Positions 43,813-50,473 of a stretch of 64,000 nucleotides of DNA are shown here, piece by piece. Origin of the DNA: Clostridiaceae bacterium (GTDB lineage Bacteria; Bacillota; Clostridia; Peptostreptococcales; Tindalliaceae); assembly GCA_011390155.1 (NCBI GenBank), contig JAABSW010000001.1:122953-186952 (forward strand), read 5' to 3'. Position 1 is the first letter of the stretch; each line of letters opens with the position of its first letter. A program made the translations under genes and the position numbers. The notes beneath the pieces are model-generated. The model made no database searches. It was given only the letters and a program-made list of their open reading frames with translations, and had not been told where the DNA came from.

Positions 43813-45261
43813 ATGAAAGTAGATGTTGTTGTTAAGAATGCACGAATCCCTCAGGGAGATGACACAGTATTAACAAACATCCTTGTAAAGGATGAAAAAG
43901 TGGCGGGTTTTGTGACTGAGCTAGACGGTGTTGAATATGAGAGAGAAATCGACGCCAAAGGACATTTAACCATTCCAGGTTGTTTTGATTCCCACACCCA
44001 TTTTATGGACCCCGGTTTTGAGCACAGGGAAAACTTTTTAACAGGCACCCAGTCTGCAGCAGCCGGCGGATTAACCACCATCATGGATATGCCTTGTTGT
44101 TCAAAACCATCAGTAAGAAGTATTCCTGAGTTAGAGAGCAAATTAAATAGAATCAAAGACAAAGCCGTGATTGACTTTGCCTTCTGGGGTGGTGTCACTG
44201 GTGAAGATATTCGTGATGGAAAGTATGACATTGTCAAAGAACAGGCTGACTACGGTGTGTGTGCGTTTAAAGTTTACATGACACCATCTGTGCCCACTTA
44301 TGAAAGAGTAACAGACCCAGAAATGCTGGAAGCCTTTAAACTTGTTGCTGAAACCGGGCTGGTTGTAGGTATTCATGCTGAAAATTATGCCATGTGCGAC
44401 TATTATGTGAAAAAATTTGAAGCTGAAGGCCGCACGGATGGACCAGCATGGGCAGAAGCCAGGTTAGAACTGGCAGAGAAGGCTGCCATTCAGCTGGGAA
44501 TCAGTTTTGCAGAAGAAACAGGAGCTCGTTTACACATTGTACACATGAGTACAGGTATTGGTGCAAAACTTGTTGGAGAGGCTAAAAAGAAAGGTTTGGA
44601 TGTTACTTCTGAGACATGCCCGCATTACCTGATGCTTAACTACCAGGACGCAATGACTGAACACAAACAGTTTGCTAAGATTGCACCGCCACTAAGAACA
44701 ACAAAGGACAATGAAGAGTTATGGGAAGGACTTCGAAATGGAAGTGTTGATTTTATGGGTACAGACCATGCGCCTTATGAAATCGCCACTGAAAAAGAAG
44801 GTAAAGTAGGCGACTTAGAACTTGATATTTGGTCTGCGTTCCCAGGGATTCCAGGAGTTGAAACCCTTGTGCCGATTATGGTAAGTGAAGGTTATAATAA
44901 AGGACGAATTTCCCTTAGCCGAATGGTAGAAGTGTTGAGTACCAACGCTGCAAAGCAATATGGTATTTATCCCAAAAAAGGTGCAATGCACATTGGTTCA
45001 GACGCTGACTTCACGATCATTGATTTGGATAAAGAATGGACCATCGACCAAAAGAAAACCTACTCCATGGCTAAGTACAACCCGCTACACGGCATAAAAT
45101 TGAAAGGAAAGCCTGTTAAGACCGTTGTTCGTGGCACGGTGGTGTATGATGATGATAAAGGCGTTGTTGGCCAACCTGGATTCGGTCAGTTTGTTAAGCG
45201 ACAAAGTATCCAGAAACTGGATCGCACCATTACTTTTACAGGCGTGGATTTCCGCTCATAG
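43813..45261 (+). CDS. Dihydropyrimidinase/allantoinase-like amidohydrolase; candidate xanthine amidohydrolase
   Basis: A 482-residue cyclic amidohydrolase. Metal ligands are visible: DSHTHF near residue 59, the carboxylated-lysine position in CAFKVYMTP near 153, GIHAEN near 190, LHIVHMSTG near 245 and GTDHAPY near 317. Relatives open hydantoins, dihydropyrimidines and allantoin. ATG 43813 follows GGAGGAGA; no other plausible start lies upstream. Between a formiminotransferase and a cysteine hydrolase, it is the best candidate for hydrolytic opening of the xanthine pyrimidine ring to 4-ureido-5-imidazolecarboxylate. Allantoinase is the alternative, but no uricase, allantoate or ureidoglycolate gene is present. 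Confidence 0.87.
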   Translation: MKVDVVVKNARIPQGDDTVLTNILVKDEKVAGFVTELDGVEYEREIDAKGHLTIPGCFDSHTHFMDPGFEHRENFLTGTQSAAAGGLTTIMDMPCCSKPSVRSIPELESKLNRIKDKAVIDFAFWGGVTGEDIRDGKYDIVKEQADYGVCAFKVYMTPSVPTYERVTDPEMLEAFKLVAETGLVVGIHAENYAMCDYYVKKFEAEGRTDGPAWAEARLELAEKAAIQLGISFAEETGARLHIVHMSTGIGAKLVGEAKKKGLDVTSETCPHYLMLNYQDAMTEHKQFAKIAPPLRTTKDNEELWEGLRNGSVDFMGTDHAPYEIATEKEGKVGDLELDIWSAFPGIPGVETLVPIMVSEGYNKGRISLSRMVEVLSTNAAKQYGIYPKKGAMHIGSDADFTIIDLDKEWTIDQKKTYSMAKYNPLHGIKLKGKPVKTVVRGTVVYDDDKGVVGQPGFGQFVKRQSIQKLDRTITFTGVDFRS

Positions 45262-45330
45262 CGTAAAGAGTATCTAAATGAATACTGATGATTAATAATA
45301 TGAAGAAAGTATAAACAAGGAGGAGTAAGA

Positions 45331-45933
45331 ATGCCAAGACATGCGATTTTAGTGATTGATATGTTGAATGACTTTATTGGAGAAAAGGCTTCACTGAGAT
45401 GCCCGGGTGGAGATGACATCATCGAACCTTTGCAGAAACTGTTTAAATGGGTGCGGGAACGTGAGGGTGATGACATTCATTTAGTGCACATTCAGGAAGC
45501 TCACCGCAAGCATGATGCAGATTTTCGGGTTCGTCCCAGACATGCTGTTGATGGTACCTGGGGCTCAGATTTCATACCTGAACTCTATCCAGAAGGTGAT
45601 GAATACATTATTAAAAAGAGAAGACACAGTGGATTTGCTCACACAGATCTGGACCTGTATTTAAAAGAGGAAAACATTGACACTGTCGTAGTCACAGGTG
45701 TTTGGACCAACGTTTGCGTTAGAAGCACTGCCACCGACGCCCTGGCCAATGCTTATAAAGTCATTACCCTTAGTGATGGTTGCGCTTCAAAAACCCAGGC
45801 CATGCACGAACATGGTTTGGTTGACCTCAGTATTTTTACCAAGGTAATGGAACTTGATGAATATATTGATGCCTGGGAAAAAGGCGAAGACCCTTGGTTG
45901 GGTGGCGGAGACGCGGAAAATAAAGTAGAATAG
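45331..45933 (+). CDS. Isochorismatase-family cysteine hydrolase; candidate ureido-imidazolecarboxylate amidohydrolase
   Basis: A 200-residue hydrolase with the Asp-Lys-Cys catalytic triad: Asp in LVIDMLNDF near residue 10, Lys in YIIKKRRHSGF near 93, and Cys in TGVWTNVCVRSTATDA near 131. Relatives such as N-carbamoylsarcosine, ureidoacrylate and biuret hydrolases remove carbamoyl groups from ureido compounds. That is the chemistry needed to convert 4-ureido-5-imidazolecarboxylate to 4-amino-5-imidazolecarboxylate, CO2 and NH3. It follows the amidohydrolase by 70 bases with a good AAGGAGGAG. The specific substrate is inferred. Confidence 0.87.
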   Translation: MPRHAILVIDMLNDFIGEKASLRCPGGDDIIEPLQKLFKWVREREGDDIHLVHIQEAHRKHDADFRVRPRHAVDGTWGSDFIPELYPEGDEYIIKKRRHSGFAHTDLDLYLKEENIDTVVVTGVWTNVCVRSTATDALANAYKVITLSDGCASKTQAMHEHGLVDLSIFTKVMELDEYIDAWEKGEDPWLGGGDAENKVE

Positions 45934-45951
45934 AGCCATAAGTAATGAAGA

Positions 45952-45997
45952 AGGGAAGTCTTTCATAAGCTCAAACTGCAGCTTTCAAGACTTCCCT
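45952..45997 (+). repeat. Intercistronic hairpin between the cysteine hydrolase and ubiX
   Basis: AGGGAAGTCTT pairs perfectly with AAGACTTCCCT around a 24-base loop that itself contains AAGCT/AGCTT. No T-run follows, so an mRNA-processing or stability element is more likely than a full terminator. Confidence 0.6.
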
Positions 45998-46033
45998 GAT
46001 TTTCACACCATGCATGAGAGAAGAGGTGGCACT

Positions 46034-46591
46034 ATGAAAATCATTGTAGGGGTATCAGGAGGAAGTTGCGCCATCTATGGTGTTGCACTCTTGCAGGTAT
46101 TGAAGCAACTTAACATTGAGACTCACTTAGTGGTCTCTACCATGGGAGAATATGTAGTACAGCATGAATGCGGCATGAACCTGGAAGAGTTAAGTGATTT
46201 AGCCTCGGTTACTCACAACAATAAAGACCTTGCCGCACCTATATCCAGTGGATCTTTTAAAACAGACGGAATGATCATCATTCCCTGTTCTATGCGAACC
46301 TTGGCTGCAGTAGCCAATGGCGTATCAGATAATTTACTGACCCGTGCTGCAGATGTGGTCATCAAAGAAAAAAGAAAACTGGTGATGGTAGCCAGAGAAA
46401 CACCGCTGAGCATAATACACCTTGAGAATATGTTAAAGCTGGCAAAAATGGGTGTTACCATTATGCCTGCCTCGCCAGGTTTTTATCATCATCCTGAAAC
46501 CATGGAAGATATCATTTCAATTATGGTGGGCCGTTCACTGGATCAGCTTGGTATTGATCATCAGCTTTTTAAACCTTGGGGTACTGTGTGA
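46034..46591 (+). CDS. ubiX: UbiX-family flavin prenyltransferase
   Basis: A 185-residue flavoprotein that makes prenylated FMN from FMN and dimethylallyl phosphate for a UbiD-type decarboxylase. It has IIVGVSGGSCAIYG at residues 3-16 (a variant of GASGA), the IIIPCSMRTLAAVANGVSDN block near residue 84, and KRKLVMVARETPLS near residue 115, as in UbiX. ATG 46034 follows GAGGTGG. It directly precedes ubiD, so its product is probably dedicated to that enzyme. Confidence 0.92.
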   Translation: MKIIVGVSGGSCAIYGVALLQVLKQLNIETHLVVSTMGEYVVQHECGMNLEELSDLASVTHNNKDLAAPISSGSFKTDGMIIIPCSMRTLAAVANGVSDNLLTRAADVVIKEKRKLVMVARETPLSIIHLENMLKLAKMGVTIMPASPGFYHHPETMEDIISIMVGRSLDQLGIDHQLFKPWGTV

Positions 46592-46627
46592 GAAGTTTAG
46601 TTTGTGAGATAATTCGTGCTCATCCTA

Positions 46628-46636
46628 TGGTATAAT
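46628..46636 (+). promoter_or_regulatory. Extended -10 promoter element before ubiD
   Basis: TGGTATAAT is a perfect extended -10 (TGnTATAAT) in the short ubiX-ubiD gap. No good -35 is seen at 17 bases. It could give extra transcription of ubiD and the shell genes. Confidence 0.5.
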
Positions 46637-46686
46637 GAGGCATGTGTATTCATCGCATTTCATCTTTCATGGAAAGGAGGGACTCT

Positions 46687-48045
46687 GTGGAAAAACAAAT
46701 GCTTCGGGCAACGCTTAATGCGCTGAAAAATAAAGGAAATCTTAAAACATGCGATGTTGAAGTTGACCCTGTGTATGAACTGGGAGCTGTGCTAAAACAT
46801 TATAGTAATGAAGTGCCTGTTATATTTGAAAAAGTGAAAGGTCACCGTATGCCAGTGGCAGGAGCACTCTTTGGTGATCGAGAAATCTATTACGATGTAA
46901 TGGGTATGACGAAAGAAGACAGGTTGTTTCAGATGATGGCGGCAGTGGCGAATCCTCAGCCGACAAAGCTCTTAAACAAAGGACCTGTTACTGAAAACAT
47001 TGTCACAAGTCGTATTGATTTGCAGCGCATGTTTCCAATTCCTAAATTTCATGAATTGGATTCTTCAACTTACATCACCTCAGGTATTGTTGTGTTGAAG
47101 GACCCAGAGACAAAAAAGACACATATTTCCGTGAGACGCCTTCAAATCAATGGTGGTAATGAAATCAGTGTGCTGGCAGCTTCACCGCTGGCGCAACAGC
47201 AATACAGCGAGATGGAAGAGTTGAACAAACCACTTGAAATTGCTGTTGTATTGGGCTATGACCATAGCCTGCTGCTGGCGTCACAGATAAGCAGCGCTAT
47301 CTATGGAGTTGATAAATATCAGGTAGACAGTGCTTTGCGGGGAGAACCTCTTGAACTGGTTAAATGTACCAGTGTTGACTTGGAAGTGCCCGCATATGCT
47401 GAAATTGTTTTGGAGGGAATTATGCCCCCTCACAAGCGTAAAGTAGAAGGACCTTTTGGTGAATTGATGGGATACTATGGTGGAGTGGCGCCCCATCCCA
47501 TCGCAGAAATCAAAACTGTCATGCACCGTAATAATCCTATTTTTCAGGTTGCATTTCCATGTAGAGAAGAACACTTATCCAATGGGTTAATCAGGGAAAT
47601 GGAGTTATATGGTGCCTTGAAAAACATTGTGGATGTGGTAGACGTGAATGTAACGGTATCGGGGGGATGCAGGTTCCATGCTGTGGTATCCATCAGACAA
47701 AAATCACAGGGACAGGCGAAAAGTGCCATCATAACAGCGCTTGGAAATAATAAGGATTTGAAACATGTGGTCATCGTTGATGATGATGTGGATATCTACA
47801 GTCATGATGAGGTGGAATGGGCTATTGCCACGCGTTTCCAGGCTGGCCAGGACCTGGTGGTCATACCGGGTGCTGTGGGATCTGTACTGGATCCATCCAA
47901 TGGTTTGCGGGGCGTAACGGACAAAATGGGTTTGGATGCAACAAGACCCACAGGTGAACAGGGAGAGAAGTTTTACAAGGCAGTGATCCCGGGATACAAA
48001 AAAGTAAGTATTGATCGGTATTTTCCAAACAAGGATAAAAAGTAA
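46687..48045 (+). CDS. ubiD: UbiD-family prFMN decarboxylase; candidate 4-amino-5-imidazolecarboxylate decarboxylase
   Basis: A 452-residue UbiD-family enzyme. The conserved EGPFGELMGYYGG near residue 252 supplies the two catalytic glutamates. The catalytic Arg is probably in SVRRLQINGGNEIS near residue 142. GTG 46687 follows AAGGAGG; upstream in-frame codons lack a Shine-Dalgarno. UbiD enzymes decarboxylate unsaturated or (hetero)aromatic acids using the UbiX product. Between the ureido hydrolase and the shell genes, the natural substrate is 4-amino-5-imidazolecarboxylate, giving 4-aminoimidazole. Family assignment is firm; substrate inferred. Confidence 0.9.
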   Translation: MEKQMLRATLNALKNKGNLKTCDVEVDPVYELGAVLKHYSNEVPVIFEKVKGHRMPVAGALFGDREIYYDVMGMTKEDRLFQMMAAVANPQPTKLLNKGPVTENIVTSRIDLQRMFPIPKFHELDSSTYITSGIVVLKDPETKKTHISVRRLQINGGNEISVLAASPLAQQQYSEMEELNKPLEIAVVLGYDHSLLLASQISSAIYGVDKYQVDSALRGEPLELVKCTSVDLEVPAYAEIVLEGIMPPHKRKVEGPFGELMGYYGGVAPHPIAEIKTVMHRNNPIFQVAFPCREEHLSNGLIREMELYGALKNIVDVVDVNVTVSGGCRFHAVVSIRQKSQGQAKSAIITALGNNKDLKHVVIVDDDVDIYSHDEVEWAIATRFQAGQDLVVIPGAVGSVLDPSNGLRGVTDKMGLDATRPTGEQGEKFYKAVIPGYKKVSIDRYFPNKDKK

Positions 48046-48063
48046 GGATGGTGATCACAGCAT

Positions 48064-48327
48064 ATGCAAGCAATCGGATTTGTAGAAACAAGAAGCCTGG
48101 TAGCTGCGATACAGGCCGCTGATACCATGGTGAAGTCGGCTAACGTTAAAATTATTGATTTCAATTATGTTGGCTCAGGTATTGTGGCAGTCATTATCGA
48201 AGGTGAGGTCGCCGCTGTTCAGGCTGCTGTGGATCATGGTCGTCTTGAAGCGGAAAAATTGGCGGAAATCATATCTGTTAATGTCATTGCAAGACCTCAT
48301 GAAGAGCTGGAAGCGTTAATGGAATAA
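48064..48327 (+). CDS. BMC-H shell protein (hexamer), VGSG pore
   Basis: An 87-residue single-domain microcompartment shell protein of the PduA/EutM/CcmK class. It opens with AIGFVETRSLVAAIQAAD, has the conserved lysine at residue 24 and ends in the typical VIARPHEELE. The central pore loop is VGSG at residues 36-39, close to the common GSG of metabolite-permeable pores. It is the first of three BMC-H genes, 18 bases after ubiD, and is probably translated from GGATGGTGATC. Confidence 0.95.
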   Translation: MQAIGFVETRSLVAAIQAADTMVKSANVKIIDFNYVGSGIVAVIIEGEVAAVQAAVDHGRLEAEKLAEIISVNVIARPHEELEALME

Positions 48328-48340
48328 AGGTGGTGAAATC

Positions 48341-48616
48341 ATGGCAAACCAACTCGCTCAGCAAATGTTAAAGAATTTGGCAGAAAAAGCGGGTCAACAT
48401 GTTGGTCAGGAATATAAAACGGTGAATGACGAATCTCCGGTGAATGTTAACCCACAGGAAGAACAAACGCTCATCGATTTGATTCACTTAAGGAATAATC
48501 TTTATCCGGACAAGTCATTGGTGAAATCAAAAAAAGTTGAACATAAAAATACACCAGTCAGTGATTCAACAGATAGAATGATTTCGCTGTCTGAGTTGGC
48601 GCATAAAGCCAGATAA
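48341..48616 (+). CDS. Small unknown protein within the shell-gene cluster
   Basis: A 91-residue protein with no family I recognise. The N-terminus (residues 4-18, QLAQQMLKNLAEKAG) can form an amphipathic helix with Leu/Met spaced as in encapsulation peptides. A polar, probably disordered middle and a short C-terminal helix (MISLSELAHKAR) follow. AAAGGTGGTG precedes the ATG. It lies between two BMC-H genes. A cargo-tethering or scaffold role is a reasonable guess from position and helix pattern only. Confidence 0.75.
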   Translation: MANQLAQQMLKNLAEKAGQHVGQEYKTVNDESPVNVNPQEEQTLIDLIHLRNNLYPDKSLVKSKKVEHKNTPVSDSTDRMISLSELAHKAR

Positions 48617-48646
48617 AGTGTGTCGCAGGAGCAGGGAGGTGTGTAG

Positions 48647-49012
48647 ATGAGATCAGCAGTAGGATTGATGGAAGCCATCGGATTAACATCAGCTATGGCA
48701 GCTTTGGATGCAGCCTGTAAAGCTGCAGAAGTTACCTTGGTGGGGCTTGAAAAAGTCATCGGCGCAGGTAAGGCTGTAACAGTAACAGTCCATATTGCAG
48801 GTGAGGTTGCAGCTGTGCAGGCAGGCGTTGATGCAGGGGTAGCGGCTGCATCAAAATCTGGGAGAATTTTAGCGTACCATGTGATACCAAGACCCCATGA
48901 AGAAGTGGAAAAATTGATTCAATCCTTTAAGAAGGATCAGTCAACAAACGCAGGTAAAAAGCAAAACAAACCTAAATCATCAACACAGGGTAAGAGTTCA
49001 AAAGAAAAATAG
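48647..49012 (+). CDS. BMC-H shell protein with basic C-terminal tail, IGAG pore
   Basis: A 121-residue shell protein. Residues 1-92 form a BMC domain (AVGLMEAIGLTSAMAALDAA, conserved Lys25, VIPRPHEEVEKL). The pore loop is IGAG at residues 38-41. A 29-residue Lys/Ser/Gln-rich tail follows, probably disordered, and could contact cargo or another shell face. The first helix carries an extra Ala/Leu-rich face (AALDAACKAA) relative to its neighbours. GGGAGGTG precedes the ATG. Confidence 0.93.
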   Translation: MRSAVGLMEAIGLTSAMAALDAACKAAEVTLVGLEKVIGAGKAVTVTVHIAGEVAAVQAGVDAGVAAASKSGRILAYHVIPRPHEEVEKLIQSFKKDQSTNAGKKQNKPKSSTQGKSSKEK

Positions 49013-49040
49013 AACGATATGAGAAAAGGAGGCATTTTAA

Positions 49041-49319
49041 ATGAGTCAAGCATTAGGATTAGTTGAAACAAAAGGTTTAGTAGGTGCCATTGAAGCGGCC
49101 GATGCCATGGTTAAGGCGGCAAGTGTTACCATCGAGGGGTACGAAAAAATTGGTTTTGGTTTAGTAACCGTAATGGTTCGAGGTGATGTAGGTGCTGTCA
49201 AAGCAGCCACTGACGCAGGTGCTGAAGCAGCACGAGCAGTAGGCGAACTGCATTCTGTACACGTCATTCCTCGTCCTCACGCAGAAGTTGAGCGGGTTAT
49301 TTTAAACAAAACTGAGTAA
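49041..49319 (+). CDS. BMC-H shell protein, IGFG pore
   Basis: A 92-residue canonical BMC-H protein ([24 protein letters not shown], then [12 protein letters not shown]). The pore loop is IGFG at residues 37-40, so a bulky aromatic residue lines the pore, unlike the other two paralogues. Strong AAAGGAGG precedes the ATG; it may be the major shell component. The three genes thus offer three different pore chemistries. Confidence 0.95.
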   Translation: MSQALGLVETKGLVGAIEAADAMVKAASVTIEGYEKIGFGLVTVMVRGDVGAVKAATDAGAEAARAVGELHSVHVIPRPHAEVERVILNKTE

Positions 49320-49362
49320 ACGATCTGGTTGATCAGCAGTCTAGGTCTGGAGGGAGTTGCGT

Positions 49363-50151
49363 ATGAATCAATCGAATCAGACCCGGCAAATATTGGCTCA
49401 TTTATCAGCGCAGGTGGGAAGTTTGCCTGGTGAAAAGGTTCCGGACAGAAATCCATCAAAGGGTCCTTCGATGCTGGTTTTGTTTGCAGGTAATCCCATT
49501 GGTCTTAATGAAACATTACACGATTTGGCAGTGCTGAAAAAAGCCGGTTGGTGTTTCGATTTGGCTTTTTCTGCCAATGCTGAAGCATTGATGAACACTG
49601 ACATGATCATGAGTCAGTTAAATCCCAGGCAGTTCATAGAACGGGACATGAACCAGCTGAAGAGGTACACAATGGGACATCTAAATTGTGTCATTGCACC
49701 GATGATTACACATAATACCGCAAGAAAGTTGGTTATGGGAATCCAGGACGGCCTGATTCCAAATTTGCTTTGGCAGGCCCTTTGGGACGGCATCCCAGTA
49801 TATATGGACATGGAGAGTCTTCGCACCTACCATGGCAGACCAACATTAAACCCACATTTGAATCGATTCATGGAAGAAACCATAAGCCAGTTATTAAAGT
49901 TGGGCGTTAAAAACATGGTGCGACCGACTGAGTTAATGACCGAAGGATTACGAGAAAATTACACAAATAAGTCTGATGTCATGGTTGGTGGTGGCAATGC
50001 GGATCGTGACATAAAAAAAGTCATCACCGAAAAAGATATTCTGGCGTTATCGCTTCATGAGTCTGTATTGAACATACCACAAGGATCTATTGTTACGCCT
50101 TTAGCGAGAGACACCGCTGTTGCCCGTGGAATAAAATTTCACTGGAAATAG
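49363..50151 (+). CDS. BMC-associated flavoprotein-fold protein with putative encapsulation peptide
   Basis: A 262-residue protein. Residues 5-22 form an amphipathic helix (NQTRQILAHLSAQVGSL), followed by a Pro/Gly-rich linker (about 23-36), the usual layout of encapsulation peptides. Residues about 37-190 resemble the flavoprotein/UbiX-like fold (MLVLFAGNPIG, then NTARKLVMGIQDGLIPNLL). The C-terminus ends in NIPQGSIVTPLARDTA, a motif I recall from other BMC-associated proteins. ATG 49363 is chosen over TTG 49357, which abuts GGAGGGAG. Likely luminal cargo; reaction unknown. Confidence 0.7.
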   Translation: MNQSNQTRQILAHLSAQVGSLPGEKVPDRNPSKGPSMLVLFAGNPIGLNETLHDLAVLKKAGWCFDLAFSANAEALMNTDMIMSQLNPRQFIERDMNQLKRYTMGHLNCVIAPMITHNTARKLVMGIQDGLIPNLLWQALWDGIPVYMDMESLRTYHGRPTLNPHLNRFMEETISQLLKLGVKNMVRPTELMTEGLRENYTNKSDVMVGGGNADRDIKKVITEKDILALSLHESVLNIPQGSIVTPLARDTAVARGIKFHWK

Positions 50152-50178
50152 CCGGGCAATTGGCAGGGAGAGATGAAT

Positions 50179-50445
50179 ATGCGCATTGGAAAAATTATTG
50201 GAACAGTCACTGCAACTCGAAAGGATGAACGCCTTGTCGGGTTTAAACTGCTTTTAACGCAACCCTATGTTAATGGACAGGCAAAAGGAGAACCACTGGT
50301 TGCTGTTGATACTGTTGGCGCTGGTATAGGCGAAATCGTGCTTTATGCAACAGGAAGTGCGTCACGACATGCAGCTAACAAACCGCAATCTCCTATTGAT
50401 GCCTCAATTGTTGGGATTATTGATTCCATTGATGTGGCAGACTGA
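50179..50445 (+). CDS. BMC-P vertex protein (EutN/CcmL family)
   Basis: An 88-residue pentameric shell protein that caps the vertices of the compartment. It shows the family N-terminus MRIGKIIGTVTATRKDE, LLLTQPYVNG near residue 26, and VAVDTVGAGIGEIVLYATGSASR near 42-64. ATG 50179 has better spacing from GGGAG than ATG 50173. Together with three BMC-H genes it makes a minimal but complete shell set; no BMC-T gene is present in the window. Confidence 0.95.
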   Translation: MRIGKIIGTVTATRKDERLVGFKLLLTQPYVNGQAKGEPLVAVDTVGAGIGEIVLYATGSASRHAANKPQSPIDASIVGIIDSIDVAD

Positions 50446-50473
50446 TCATGGAAAGGAGGGAATGAACATATAG

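Noticed and set aside
43813-45261. Allantoin degradation operon
   Set aside because: Allantoinase-like and PucR genes suggested it, but no uricase, allantoate or ureidoglycolate enzyme is present, whereas UbiD, a formiminotransferase and an aminoimidazole-type deaminase fit the xanthine fermentation.
45952-45997. Operon-ending terminator between the cysteine hydrolase and ubiX
   Set aside because: The hairpin is good but lacks a T-tract, and the gene order strongly suggests continued transcription.
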